Below, piece by piece: positions 1-9,604 of a stretch of DNA of 64,000 bases. Location: contig NZ_CP077771.1 of the NCBI RefSeq assembly GCF_019134595.1, positions 124,001 through 188,000 on the forward strand, read 5' to 3'. Under the pieces are notes generated by a model. The model ran no database searches, was not told where the DNA came from, and was given only the letters and a program-made list of their open reading frames with translations. Both the position numbers and the translations under genes were made by a program. The DNA is from Pseudoalteromonas shioyasakiensis (lineage in GTDB: Bacteria; Pseudomonadota; Gammaproteobacteria; Enterobacterales; Alteromonadaceae). How positions within the stretch are numbered: position 1 is the stretch's first letter; the number at the start of each line of letters is the position of its first letter.

Positions 1-313
1 CAAATTCAAGTGGCATCAGTGAGCTTGCTAAATCAGTATCAGCATTGCGATGCAAATGCGGCCATAAATCAACAATATATTGCTTAACTGATGTGGTATC
101 TAATTTAGCTGTTGGGATAGTCTGGTCAGCAAACACAAAGTTCGACATAACAAATTCACGCAGCTCATCACCTCTTAAAGGGCCGACGAGTTGATACAAC
201 TCACAAGCACTTTGCCAAGATAAATTTGGCACTGCATCGGCAAACATTTTTGAATCAGCAAACACTTCTGCAAGCTGTACGTCTTTAAATAATTGGCTAT
301 TAACGAAGTTCAT
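1..313 (-). CDS. treF: Trehalase (GH37), N-terminal part, cut by window start
   Basis: This is the first 104 codons of a gene running off the left edge, read by my own translation from an ATG at 313. The peptide has the GH37 N-terminal pattern: LFKDVQLAEVFADSKMFADAVPN, then LREFVMSNF, then LWPHLHRN, which aligns with the start of the E. coli trehalases (LF.DVQ.A..F.D.K.FADAVP ... LWP.L.R). The family hydrolyses trehalose to two glucoses. No signal peptide precedes the domain, so a cytoplasmic TreF-like enzyme is more likely than periplasmic TreA. The ATG lies 9 bases after the stop of the upstream MFS gene, which implies one operon under the LacI-type operator at 1623-1642. The catalytic residues lie outside the window. 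Confidence 0.8.
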   Translation of the reverse strand, partial: MNFVNSQLFKDVQLAEVFADSKMFADAVPNLSWQSACELYQLVGPLRGDELREFVMSNFVFADQTIPTAKLDTTSVKQYIVDLWPHLHRNADTDLASSLMPLEF

Positions 314-322
314 GATAATCCC

Positions 323-1573
323 TTATTCTGCGCTTGAGGTCACTTGATACTGTGGATTTAGACTGATTTTCTTAAAAATTGAAACAGTGATTAATAGCAA
401 GGCTATTGGCACTAATGTGAGATAAAACGCATGCTGACCGCTAAATTTATCGAATACAAAGCCCGTAATAATTGAGCCTGTTGTTCCACCTAATGCTGAA
501 AAAACCACAATTAAACCTGTCATAGCCGCATGCTTGTGCTTAGCAAGTGAACTCAGCATCACAGAGTTAAGTAACGGGTAAATCGGTGCCATAAAAAAGC
601 CAATCAACGGCAGCATGTATGCTGCAAAAGGCACATCAAACACACTTTTCACTTGGCTACCATCAACATCATGAGTCAAAGGCAGCACCAATAATACGAG
701 CACACCCATGGCGACCAAACAGCCCATTAATAAACTAAACCAACTAATAAATCTAAGTACTTGCCCTGCTACCAAACGACCAAGCGCTAACGCAGCGGCA
801 AACAAACTAGCCAGTTGAATACTGACATCAACAGGTAATTTTAAAACTTGGTTATTAAAGGTCGGTAACCAGGTGCCCACGCCTTGCTCTATAAGTACAT
901 ACATAAATGCACTAACAACAAAAATAAGCACCAGGGGTTGGTAAGTCAGCTTTAACATGTCAATAAAGTCACGTAGCTGAGATTGCTGATTAGTTTTTAG
1001 TTCTGGCGATTTTATAGGTGCCGCAATCACAGAAACAAACGCTACCGCAACAATCGCTGCAAGCAAGTAATAAACATTCAACCAGTGGCTACTTTGCGGG
1101 TTGTCAGCGTCAATAAATAACGCAAAAATCCAGTAACCTGATAACACCCCAAGCATAAACACCCCTTCAATGGTGTTTAATAACGCTGAGTGTTTATTAG
1201 CATTATCAGTCACTTGACCAATAACAGAATAAACAGAGATTTTCATTACAGCAAAGCTGCAACCAATTGCTGCAAAGAGCGCTTTTAATACCCAAAAATC
1301 GGCAATACTCGGAACAACCAAGCACATCACTGTAACCAGTAATAAAGCGCCAAGCATGGCAATTTTATAGCCTAAGCGAGGGATAAATGACGCCACTAAA
1401 AATGACACTATGGCAATACTTAGATCCTTAAATCCTTCAAGAACAGACGCCTGAGTTTTGCTTACATCTAAGCTATTGATTGCTTGTAAAATAACAGTGC
1501 CCACACTATTGAGCATAATAGCAAATACAAAATAGCTGCATGCCAACGCGATAGTTATTCTTATAGGATTCAT
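323..1573 (-). CDS. MFS sugar permease, probably trehalose uptake
   Basis: This 416-residue, very hydrophobic protein has about twelve membrane segments and begins directly with a membrane helix (ITIALACSYFVFAIML). The size and layout fit the major facilitator superfamily, in particular the sugar:H+ symporter type found in LacI/TonB sugar loci of Alteromonadales. A charged loop near residues 185-200 (PIKSPELKTNQQ) separates two six-helix halves. It is the first gene of a two-gene unit with trehalase, 9 bases apart. A promoter with a perfect LacI-type palindrome lies about 50 bases upstream. The substrate (trehalose) is inferred only from the trehalase next door; an alpha-glucoside in general is possible. 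Confidence 0.8.
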   Translation of the reverse strand: MNPIRITIALACSYFVFAIMLNSVGTVILQAINSLDVSKTQASVLEGFKDLSIAIVSFLVASFIPRLGYKIAMLGALLLVTVMCLVVPSIADFWVLKALFAAIGCSFAVMKISVYSVIGQVTDNANKHSALLNTIEGVFMLGVLSGYWIFALFIDADNPQSSHWLNVYYLLAAIVAVAFVSVIAAPIKSPELKTNQQSQLRDFIDMLKLTYQPLVLIFVVSAFMYVLIEQGVGTWLPTFNNQVLKLPVDVSIQLASLFAAALALGRLVAGQVLRFISWFSLLMGCLVAMGVLVLLVLPLTHDVDGSQVKSVFDVPFAAYMLPLIGFFMAPIYPLLNSVMLSSLAKHKHAAMTGLIVVFSALGGTTGSIITGFVFDKFSGQHAFYLTLVPIALLLITVSIFKKISLNPQYQVTSSAE

Positions 1574-1601
1574 TCACTTCAACCTATGATTATTTTTATT
1601 C

Positions 1602-1642
1602 AGTCTAGTTTAGGGCAAAATAAAATGCAAACGTTTGCATTT
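1602..1642 (-). promoter_or_regulatory. LacI-type operator with promoter for MFS-trehalase operon
   Basis: A perfect 20-bp palindrome, AAATGCAAACGTTTGCATTT, occupies 1623-1642. Read on the minus strand, its right half supplies a -35 box TTGCAT (1625-1630). A -10-like TAGACT (1602-1607) follows after exactly 17 bases. The CpG-centred GCAAACGTTTGC core is the classic LacI-family half-site arrangement. A repressor bound here would block RNA polymerase. The palindrome is seen directly; the promoter is a pattern match. Confidence 0.8.
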
Positions 1643-1674
1643 AAAATTACACATATTGCTAACATTCGATAGGC

Positions 1675-2682
1675 TTAGCGCTGACTCGACTGCCTATTTA
1701 CTAGTTCTATTTCAACAACTTGAGACTCTGTAGACTGCCCTGCTAACTGGGCTAACAATTTTTCAACAAGAATAACTGAAGCACGTTGGGTATTTTGTTT
1801 AATACTCGACAAAGACGGATGACTGATATCTGCCATGGCAATATCATCAAAGCCCACAAGGGCAACGTCATTTGGAATACTAATGTAACGTTCTTTCAAG
1901 GCTTTCATCGCACCAAAAGCCACCATATCACTACACGCCATAATGCCATCAAAGCACAGCCCTTTTTCTACCAATAATTGGTTAATTCCTTTGTAAGCTG
2001 CGCTACTAGTAATATCGATAGAAAGCACGTGAGGCGTGACTTTCGCTTCAGAAACAGCATCTAAGTAACCACGGTGGCGTTCACTAATTTCAGCGTGCCC
2101 AGGGTCGCCTAAAAACAATATGTTTTTAGCGCCATTTGCCAATAAGTGCTCAGTTGCAAGCCGACCACCAAAATAATTATCGCTGCCAACAATTGGGTAG
2201 CGACTGGGTGTTTTTGGGTCGCCCCATACAACTAAAGGGACGCCAGCATCCGCTGCTGCTTCAATATTTGCTTGGCTTTTACCTTGACCGACCACAATAA
2301 TGCCATCGGCGCGGCGGCTATTGATAAAGTAATTAGCCCAATCATCACTGGCCATAAATGAGTTAGAAAGTAATAACTCTAAGCCGAATTTATTTAATGC
2401 TAAATTTATTTCACCAACAATTTTAAGTAAGAAAGGATCGTTAATAGACTGTTCTGTATCACCGTCAAGGTTAATAATAACCGCGATAACATTAGTTTTT
2501 TGGGTGCGAAGGCGGCTAGCAGCTGTGTTTAAACTAAAGTTATGTTTTTTTGCCAATTGTTGAAGCTTGTCTCTAGTTTCCTTTTTTATCAAAGGGTTAT
2601 CATTGAGTGCACGGGATGCTGTCGACGTAGAAACACCGGCTAATTTAGCAAGATCGGCTAACTTTAATTTTCTATCGTTCAT
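1675..2682 (-). CDS. LacI-family transcriptional regulator of the sugar locus
   Basis: This 335-residue protein has the standard LacI architecture. A helix-turn-helix lies at residues 8-28 (LADLAKLAGVSTSTASRALN), followed by the hinge helix (LNTAASRLRTQKTNVIAVI) and a periplasmic-binding-protein-like effector domain to the C-terminus. The hinge region 'TAASRLR' resembles the LacI/PurR/CytR type that bends CpG-centred palindromes such as GCAAACGTTTGC. That fits the two operators at 1623-1642 and 2840-2853 that flank this gene. The likely inducer is trehalose or its derivative, by context only. It sits between the permease-trehalase operon (same strand) and the divergent TonB receptor. I see no third operator directly upstream of its own start. 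Confidence 0.9.
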   Translation of the reverse strand: MNDRKLKLADLAKLAGVSTSTASRALNDNPLIKKETRDKLQQLAKKHNFSLNTAASRLRTQKTNVIAVIINLDGDTEQSINDPFLLKIVGEINLALNKFGLELLLSNSFMASDDWANYFINSRRADGIIVVGQGKSQANIEAAADAGVPLVVWGDPKTPSRYPIVGSDNYFGGRLATEHLLANGAKNILFLGDPGHAEISERHRGYLDAVSEAKVTPHVLSIDITSSAAYKGINQLLVEKGLCFDGIMACSDMVAFGAMKALKERYISIPNDVALVGFDDIAMADISHPSLSSIKQNTQRASVILVEKLLAQLAGQSTESQVVEIELVNRQSSQR

Positions 2683-2838
2683 GATACTGAAACACTGCCT
2701 TCCTTTAAAACATATGCTGGCAATATACCATCATTTTGGCTAAATCGCTGCGCCAATGAGCATAATATTTTTTCAGTAAGTAAAAACTGGCCACCTCATC
2801 CTGTGTATAAAAAAAGGACAAAAAGTTCAAAAAACAAA

Positions 2839-2867
2839 TTGCAAACGTTTGCATAAATCTTTATGGT
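2839..2867 (+). promoter_or_regulatory. LacI-type operator and promoter of the TonB receptor gene
   Basis: The 14-bp palindrome TGCAAACGTTTGCA is at 2840-2853. It overlaps a -35 box TTGCAA (2839-2844). A -10-like TATGGT (2862-2867) follows at 17-base spacing, about 80 bases before the receptor ATG. The operator-on--35 geometry is the same as at the permease promoter (1602-1642), so both transcripts should be repressed together. Confidence 0.8.
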
Positions 2868-2946
2868 TTAAAAAAGCAAGGCATTAACAATTGCAAAAAT
2901 CGTTTCAATAACTTGCTTTACACACAAAAGGAAATGGGAACACACA

Positions 2947-5208
2947 ATGATGACAACAACATATACTCGCAGTGCACTAGCCTCTGCAATCCTGCTAGCA
3001 ATCAGCGGCCAAACTGCAATGGCCGAAGAACAGCCGCAAAAATCAGCAAATGAAAAAGTAGAACGAATTGTCGTATCGGGCACACCTGCCGGTATCGGTG
3101 TTCGTAAAATCGACGCTGGTTACGCCGTGACAAACATTGATGCCGATCAAATAGTTAAACTATCGCCAAAAAGTACAGCTGACTTGTTTAAAGCCGTACC
3201 AGGTGTGTGGGTAGAAAGTTCAGGTGGTGAATCTGGCGCAAACGTGTTTGTGCGTGGTTTTCCCGGTGGTGGCGATGCGCCATTTTTAACATTGAGTCTT
3301 GAAGGCTCACCAATTTACCCTGCGCCAACTTTATCATTTTTAGAAAACTCGTCGTTATTCCGTTTAGATGAAACCATTGAAACGATGGAAGCACTGCGCG
3401 GTGGTCCAAACCCTGTTGTATCAAACGGCCAGCCTGGTTTAACAACGAATTTCCGTTTAAAGCGTGGTGGTGAATACACCGAGGGTGTTTTCAAATACAC
3501 GACCTCAGATTATGACTTGCAGCGACTTGATGCTGTGGTAAGTGGTGAGATTTCTGATGATCTATACTTTATGGTGGGTGGTTATGTTAAAAGCTCACCA
3601 GGTATTCGTGATGCGGGTTTCACATCAGAAAAAGGCAGCCAGTTCACAATTAATATCACCAAAGAATTAGAAAACGGCACCATTAATTTATACACCCGTC
3701 AAACAGATGACCACGGTGCTTGGTACTTACCAACACCACTGAATGTTGACGGTATTGATGCTGAATACACGCAACTAGGTACTTTAAATCGCCAAGCAAC
3801 TATTTACACAGGCCCAAATAATGACGAACGACAAATCGACTTAGGTGAAGGCCGTGGTTGGAAAGGTCATGTTTCTGGCGGTAGCATCAAACTTGAATTT
3901 GATAACGGCTGGAGCTTTACAGATCGCTTTAACTTCACCAAAGGTGATGCAAACACGTACGGCTTAGTACCGGCAGGCTCTGCAACAACAGTGGGTGCAG
4001 TGGCTGCTAACGGTGAGACAGCAACAGGTGCTGTAACTGGCACAGAGTACGATGCAGACACTGCGGTTCAACAACTTGGCCGTTGGGTAGTATTAAAAGA
4101 AATTAGCGCATTCACCAATGATTTAGCATTCGCTAAAAAGCTTGATAACTTATCACTGGCCTTTGGTTATTACACAGCCAGCACATCAGCAAATGACTGG
4201 TGGAGCTTAGGTAACACTGCGTACCACGTGCTTGAAGCAGGTGGCGAAATGCTAGACGGCATCGAGTGTAATGCAAGTGTTGATGGTTGTGGCTTTAACT
4301 ACGATATCAATTCAACAGGTGATGCACGCACCAATGCGTTTTACACAACGGCTCAATATAAATTCAACGATGACTTTACACTTGATGCAGGTATTCGTTT
4401 TGAAAACCACGAGGTGGAATACTCAGTTGATGAAGATCTAGATGGTGTGATCACTCAGTCTGTTCAATATGATGAAAGTAAAACATCATGGACAACGGGT
4501 ATTAACTACTCAATTACCGATGATATGGGGGTATTTGCTCGCGTAAACCGCGGTTATAAAATGCCTTACTTCGACGACTTCCGCGATAACTTTAGTGCAT
4601 ATGAAGGTGGCGAAAAGCTAATTAAAGAGGTAACACAAGCCGAGTTTGGTTATAAACTATTAACTGATAGCACCGACTTTTACGCAACACTCTTCACTAA
4701 TGAAGTAAAAGGTGACACCTTTGTTCGTCGCCCTGGTGTACCAGCTGAAATCTTAACCAACGAAGCATACGGTATTGAGCTTGATTATAACTACAACCAC
4801 GAATCTGGTTTCTCCGTTAACTTAAACTCAACACTTCAAGAAACTGAAATCACAGAAAGCCCAGGCAATGAAGGTAACGAAAGCCAACGTCAGCCAAAAT
4901 GGCAAGTACGTGTAACACCAAGCTATGACTTTGAAGTAAGCGACATGTATGCAACCTTATACGGCACAATCTCAGCAGTTGATGATCGTTGGGGTGACAA
5001 CGAAAACACAGTTGTGTTAGAAGGTTACGAAAAAGTAGACATAGGTTTAATTGTTGAGCCTATGGAAGGTATTAAAGTACAGTTAGCGGTTGATAACTTA
5101 ACTGACGAGCAAGGTATCACTGAAGGTGACCCTCGTAATGCTGATGCACCAAATGGTCGTTACATTATGCCTCGTACTACACGCTTAAGCATTAGCTATG
5201 AATTTTAG
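2947..5208 (+). CDS. TonB-dependent outer-membrane receptor (sugar uptake)
   Basis: This 753-residue protein begins with a signal peptide ending near QTAMA|EEQ. A TonB-box-like segment follows (VERIVVSG, about residues 38-45), then a plug domain (STADLFKAVPGVWVES...NVFVRGFPGG) and a long beta-barrel ending in phenylalanine (LSISYEF), the usual outer-membrane signature. It would move a ligand across the outer membrane using TonB energy. Its promoter carries the same LacI-type operator as the permease-trehalase operon, so the substrate is probably trehalose or a trehalose-containing oligosaccharide rather than iron. That assignment is from context. A good terminator follows the stop. Confidence 0.9.
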   Translation: MMTTTYTRSALASAILLAISGQTAMAEEQPQKSANEKVERIVVSGTPAGIGVRKIDAGYAVTNIDADQIVKLSPKSTADLFKAVPGVWVESSGGESGANVFVRGFPGGGDAPFLTLSLEGSPIYPAPTLSFLENSSLFRLDETIETMEALRGGPNPVVSNGQPGLTTNFRLKRGGEYTEGVFKYTTSDYDLQRLDAVVSGEISDDLYFMVGGYVKSSPGIRDAGFTSEKGSQFTINITKELENGTINLYTRQTDDHGAWYLPTPLNVDGIDAEYTQLGTLNRQATIYTGPNNDERQIDLGEGRGWKGHVSGGSIKLEFDNGWSFTDRFNFTKGDANTYGLVPAGSATTVGAVAANGETATGAVTGTEYDADTAVQQLGRWVVLKEISAFTNDLAFAKKLDNLSLAFGYYTASTSANDWWSLGNTAYHVLEAGGEMLDGIECNASVDGCGFNYDINSTGDARTNAFYTTAQYKFNDDFTLDAGIRFENHEVEYSVDEDLDGVITQSVQYDESKTSWTTGINYSITDDMGVFARVNRGYKMPYFDDFRDNFSAYEGGEKLIKEVTQAEFGYKLLTDSTDFYATLFTNEVKGDTFVRRPGVPAEILTNEAYGIELDYNYNHESGFSVNLNSTLQETEITESPGNEGNESQRQPKWQVRVTPSYDFEVSDMYATLYGTISAVDDRWGDNENTVVLEGYEKVDIGLIVEPMEGIKVQLAVDNLTDEQGITEGDPRNADAPNGRYIMPRTTRLSISYEF

Positions 5209-5247
5209 TAATAACTCCCTAATCCCTTGATTGTAAAATCAATACCC

Positions 5248-5282
5248 AAGCCACAGTGTTTTATAACCTGTGGCTTTTTTGT
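5248..5282 (+). terminator. Rho-independent terminator after the TonB receptor
   Basis: AAGCCACAG (5248-5256) pairs perfectly with CTGTGGCTT (5268-5276) across an 11-base loop. Six T residues follow from 5275. It lies 40 bases after the receptor stop. No A-run precedes the stem, so it looks one-directional. Confidence 0.85.
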
Positions 5283-5284
5283 TT

Positions 5285-8200
5285 TTATACTTCCAAAAAA
5301 AGTTTATTAATTAAGCCTTTATCTTGATCATTAAGCTGTTCTTGTAAAGCTCTAATAAAATCCATTGACGTTGCTGGTCGATTAGGAAATGCGTATTTTT
5401 GCCATACTGACTTTAAAGCAGCCACAATCACTGCATCCCCAAGTTCATTCCTAAGCTTTGCAAATACAAGAGTGGCTTTGGAATACTGATCGTAACTTTT
5501 TGATGAATCTACCAACGCTTGCTTTGTCGAAATATCTAGCCTAGAAGCTTGTTGATATCGCTGAGTTTCATATTTGACTAATGCATCGACAGCCTTTTTT
5601 CCATAACGCTTTTCAATCACCACTAGCTCTATATATTTAGCTAATGATTCAATCAAAAAAGCACTATCTTCAGAAACACTATTGCCAATATCATGACCAA
5701 ACCATTGATGAGCCGTTTCATGTACTGCACGGCGGTAACGTTGATCAAAACCTGCGCCCTCAATTGGTTTAGATCTAAAACCGACTTTATTATCAATCAA
5801 AATAATTTCAGGTAATGCGTACCCTGTCCCACCAAAACCTGTTGCGTCAATCAAACTAAGCTTTGAACCTTTGTACGCACTAAGATTATTCTTAAACCAA
5901 TAAAGCGTGTCACTCATAGCTTGTAAGTTTACTTTTACAGCATCTTGATTAGCTTCTGTTGCATTTGATTTAGTATAAACCTGTAACTTCACCCCCTCAT
6001 AAATTAACTCAGTTGCTGCAAATGGAAACGATAACCAAGCAGGTAAGTTGTTAATTGGCACTGTCGTCTTAAACTTAAAAACGGCTCTATGCCCTTCAAC
6101 AATATGCTCTGTATTTTTACCTTGTGAAACGACTTGATAACCTACTGCGGTGGTAACTTTGCTTTTCATGGTAATACGTTCATAACTACCTGGTACTTGA
6201 TATGTAGCATTAAAAAGCTTTGAAGGCGGTGTTTTAACATACAGTGGAAGACCATAATCCATCCTTAACTGCTCATCATTTAGTTCATAGTTTCTTTGAT
6301 ATCCAAGCGTCGGTAATAGCGGTACTGAACGAATATAGCTAAACTCAGGCGTTATGATTTGATGCCCTTGTGTGGGCCATAATTTGGCCTGCTTTACTCC
6401 AAATTGCGTTTTAAGTTGTCTTGTTTCGAATGGCTGAAGTGCGGGTTTAAACTCGTAAATAGCTTGATTCATTGATGGATAAAATGCGACTTGCTCAGCT
6501 CCTTCTATCTTAATATCTGCCCATTGATAAAAGCCTGCGCGACCTATCAACACCTGTTTTATTGGTTTTTTGTGAGGGTTAGTAAAAGAGTAAGTTAAGT
6601 TAAATTGGGCTGTTTGCTTATAAGGATAGAAATCTATTTCTGCATCAATATGACTCACTTTTGGCTGAGCTTTATGTTTCCAATCAGCAAACATTTTTTC
6701 ATAATTTGATTTAAATGTTTCTCGTTTATAAGAGTTACTTAGTGGCTTTTCTGAAATTAAATTAGTATGTAGCTGCCAAAATAAACTGATAGCCAAAACT
6801 GCAGGTGTTAACAGCCAAGCATCTTTATTTTTAAAAGCCCTACTCCCCATTCCTGTGCCACGGTGATTAAAAGCCTGACTAACAAGCATTACACTAAGTA
6901 ATAATACTAGCCACGCGCGGACATAAGGCCAGTAACTACTTAAACTTGCGCGATAGCCCCAAAATTCATTAGCTGGCTGCAATGGTGTCCAAGCTACACT
7001 CCAAAACGTGTGTGTTAGCCCAAAGTAAGTCATTACTGGAGTAAATTTAAGTAACAAAATGGCAAAAACCACTAAAGATGCAATGAGATCTGAACGCATT
7101 AAATTGAAAATACATACAAATATCGAAGCAATAATAGCTAGCGGCAGTCCCATTAAAGCTAAGGTATAAATATGTTGATAAGCGTCAAAGTCACTACCAA
7201 TAAAAAACTCAGCTAATGATGCGCCAACAAAGCCAACAAACGAAAAAACAAACACCAAACTCATTATTGCCAAGAGTTGGCTATGCAAAATCGAAGCTGT
7301 CTTAATAGGCGCTGCCGCAATTATCTCTGCTACATTATAGTGCCTAGCATTACAGCTAAGTTGCCAACTCCATAGAGCCACCAGTAAACACCCTAGCAAT
7401 ATATACATATCAAAGGCATATTGATTAACAGCATCAATGCTGGTTGCTTTTATAGCACTCATTGGTTCTGCATACTGAGAAGAGGATGCAACACTATTAA
7501 ACACCAACCCTAGCCATAAAAGTAACAGAATGAGCGTTATTGGTTGTTTTAAAATATTTAAAATTGCAGCTTTATATAGCTCAAATAGAATAGAGCTTTG
7601 ACGAAATGTAGGCTTTACCGTTTGATATTGAGTGTTAGGCCTAAGGTCAGACTCAAGACACCGTTGTTTAGGTCGCTTTGGCTGTGAATATGCTTGGGGA
7701 TGCGAGCTAACAGCATAAGTAAAAATAACAAATGCCAGAGTAAAACAAATAAATCGATTAGTATAAAAGGGTGTATTTTGTGACTCGCTAAAACTTGCTA
7801 TTACCGTTGTATAAGCAAATGGATCTAACCAGATAAATAGTTGATAGAACGTTTCGTTTAGTACATTACTTCCTGCCAAAATTGGATTACCCGTTATACT
7901 CGCAACGAACAAATAAGCTATCCAAATGCTTGCAAAAACGGCATAGATAATCATTGAGCTTCGAAACCTTTGACAAAGCCAAAATGCCAAAGCAATAAGT
8001 AAAAAACAGTTTATAAGTAGAACAAAGCTACTATAAAAAATTGTATAACCAAGTATTTGCCAACTAAATCCATTATTTTGAAAATCTACGTAACTCATAA
8101 CCAACGTACTGCTTAATGAAACCATCACTAATAGACTTACAAAACCACCTATTCGAACATAGTTTTTTTGTCTTGAACTTACTGATGCAACAGCAATAAT

Positions 8201-8437
8201 TTCGTCCATATGAAAGAGGTGATCACGTAAGAAAATTGCTGGCGATAATGCTCCAACCAATAAAACCAATTGCATCATGTGTAATGACACTAAATGCAAT
8301 TGATACTGCTGTAGCGGGTCAACATTACTTGTTGCAAGCCCTGAAGAAAGTGAAAATGCAAAACTTGGCGCAATAAGCAAGCACACCCAAACTGTTGGTT
8401 GACGAAAAAGATACTTTAACTCATTAATTATTAACAT
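5285..8437 (-). CDS. ABC-2 type permease fused to M1-like metallopeptidase
   Basis: This 1050-residue fusion has two six-helix permease blocks (about residues 10-250 and 290-560). A large C-terminal soluble part follows, with an M1-type gluzincin core at residues 906-910 (HETAH). The third zinc ligand is E930 in FLIESLAKY, giving HEXXH-X19-E. I recall the same spacing in other ABC-permease/M1 fusions; ordinary aminopeptidase N has X18. A GTGYALPEIIL motif stands where M1 enzymes have GAMEN. The start overlaps the ATPase gene by 7 bases, with GAGG six bases upstream of the ATG. The pair should form an exporter or membrane-embedded protease of unknown substrate. The neighbouring LytS/LytTR system is the likely regulator. 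Confidence 0.85.
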   Translation of the reverse strand: MLIINELKYLFRQPTVWVCLLIAPSFAFSLSSGLATSNVDPLQQYQLHLVSLHMMQLVLLVGALSPAIFLRDHLFHMDEIIAVASVSSRQKNYVRIGGFVSLLVMVSLSSTLVMSYVDFQNNGFSWQILGYTIFYSSFVLLINCFLLIALAFWLCQRFRSSMIIYAVFASIWIAYLFVASITGNPILAGSNVLNETFYQLFIWLDPFAYTTVIASFSESQNTPFYTNRFICFTLAFVIFTYAVSSHPQAYSQPKRPKQRCLESDLRPNTQYQTVKPTFRQSSILFELYKAAILNILKQPITLILLLLWLGLVFNSVASSSQYAEPMSAIKATSIDAVNQYAFDMYILLGCLLVALWSWQLSCNARHYNVAEIIAAAPIKTASILHSQLLAIMSLVFVFSFVGFVGASLAEFFIGSDFDAYQHIYTLALMGLPLAIIASIFVCIFNLMRSDLIASLVVFAILLLKFTPVMTYFGLTHTFWSVAWTPLQPANEFWGYRASLSSYWPYVRAWLVLLLSVMLVSQAFNHRGTGMGSRAFKNKDAWLLTPAVLAISLFWQLHTNLISEKPLSNSYKRETFKSNYEKMFADWKHKAQPKVSHIDAEIDFYPYKQTAQFNLTYSFTNPHKKPIKQVLIGRAGFYQWADIKIEGAEQVAFYPSMNQAIYEFKPALQPFETRQLKTQFGVKQAKLWPTQGHQIITPEFSYIRSVPLLPTLGYQRNYELNDEQLRMDYGLPLYVKTPPSKLFNATYQVPGSYERITMKSKVTTAVGYQVVSQGKNTEHIVEGHRAVFKFKTTVPINNLPAWLSFPFAATELIYEGVKLQVYTKSNATEANQDAVKVNLQAMSDTLYWFKNNLSAYKGSKLSLIDATGFGGTGYALPEIILIDNKVGFRSKPIEGAGFDQRYRRAVHETAHQWFGHDIGNSVSEDSAFLIESLAKYIELVVIEKRYGKKAVDALVKYETQRYQQASRLDISTKQALVDSSKSYDQYSKATLVFAKLRNELGDAVIVAALKSVWQKYAFPNRPATSMDFIRALQEQLNDQDKGLINKLFLEV

Positions 8438-9300
8438 AATTCGCCTCTTCGAAATTTTAGTTCAAAGAAGTACTTATCTTGTAATGATTCTGTCGCCAAA
8501 ACAGCTCCTATAGTTGGGCGTTCTGCGGCATAAACTCGAAAGACGGGCTCACCATATCGATAACTTTGGCTCAGTACTAAAGCATCTTTTGGCAGTACGC
8601 TTGGCAAAGTTTTTAATACCCATACTTTACCTTTGAGTTGGCTTACTAAGTTATCAATATGGCCACTTTGGATCAGTTGACCACCTTTAATCATCGCCAC
8701 AAAGTGACATTGGTTTTCTATGTCTTCCACTATGTGTGTAGAGAGCAAGATCAGTCGATTCTTACTCATTGATACTAATAAGTTATTGAGACTCTCTCGC
8801 TCAGCCGGATCAAGCCCTGCTGTAGGCTCATCTAAAATAATTAATCTAGGATCACCCAACAATGCTTGAGCAATACCAAAGCGTTGTTTCATTCCCCCAG
8901 AAAAGTGACTGACTCTTTTATTTGCATGTTGAGTTAAGTTTAACGCAGTAAGCAGCTCATCAATCTGTTGCTTTGTCTTTTTAATTTCAAGCCCTTTTAA
9001 AATGGCTATGTGTTCAAGTAGTGCTCTACACCCCATATGTGGGTAAACACCAAATTGTTGTGGTAGATAGCCAAGTTGCCTACGTAACTTGTCAGGTTCT
9101 TTTAATATATCTAAGCCACTAAACTGTATACGGCCAGAATTAATGGTTTGCAGGCATGCAAGTGTTCTCATCAAACTAGACTTACCAGCGCCATTTGGCC
9201 CCAGCAACCCTACCATGCCACTGGGTAACTCAATGGTTATATCGTTAAGTGCTTGAGTTCCATCAGGGTATGTTTTCGAAATATGCTCAAGTGTTAGCAT
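8431..9300 (-). CDS. ABC transporter ATP-binding protein
   Basis: This 289-residue ATPase has Walker A GPNGAGKS (residues 34-41), Q-loop LGYLPQQFG, the ABC signature SGGMKQRFGIAQALL, Walker B RLIILDEPTAGLD and the switch histidine in LLSTHIVEDIE. It powers the permease-peptidase encoded immediately downstream, whose start codon lies inside its last codons (7-base overlap). The ATG has AAGGAG eight bases upstream. The C-terminal 70 residues, beyond the nucleotide-binding fold, are family-variable. It is the first gene of a minus-strand operon that diverges from the two-component pair. Confidence 0.92.
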   Translation of the reverse strand: MLTLEHISKTYPDGTQALNDITIELPSGMVGLLGPNGAGKSSLMRTLACLQTINSGRIQFSGLDILKEPDKLRRQLGYLPQQFGVYPHMGCRALLEHIAILKGLEIKKTKQQIDELLTALNLTQHANKRVSHFSGGMKQRFGIAQALLGDPRLIILDEPTAGLDPAERESLNNLLVSMSKNRLILLSTHIVEDIENQCHFVAMIKGGQLIQSGHIDNLVSQLKGKVWVLKTLPSVLPKDALVLSQSYRYGEPVFRVYAAERPTIGAVLATESLQDKYFFELKFRRGELC

Positions 9301-9604
9301 TTATTGGCTCCTTAATTAGCACAAATCTAGATTAAGGAATGGCAAAGCTCGCTGCTATGAAGTAATGATCAATGAGCCAAGTTTGATGATGAAAGCAAAA
9401 ATTCTTATTTCGTCATCAAAAAAAGAACTTTCATCAAAATGTGGGTGAAGAAAGAAATAAAAACGTTAAGCTAAATCTATCATAACGCTTAATCAGTCTG
9501 TTAAGCCCTCAGTTTCCACATTATTTAGAAATTAGGGTAATATATAAATATTATAAAAAACAACAGTGTAACGTAGCAAAAATAAAAAATGAACGGAGTA
9601 GATT
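9301..9604. promoter_or_regulatory. Divergent intergenic region with TCATCAAA repeats
   Basis: This 304-base gap between the ABC operon and the sensor kinase gene must hold both promoters. It contains TTTGATGA (9382-9389), its inverse TCATCAAA (9413-9420) and a second direct copy TCATCAAAA (9431-9439), with 18 bases between the two direct copies. Direct repeats are what LytTR regulators bind, so this is a candidate operator. The link to the LytTR protein is inference. The kinase gene has no ATG start. GGAG at 9595-9598 sits six bases before the TTG at 9605. Confidence 0.45.
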
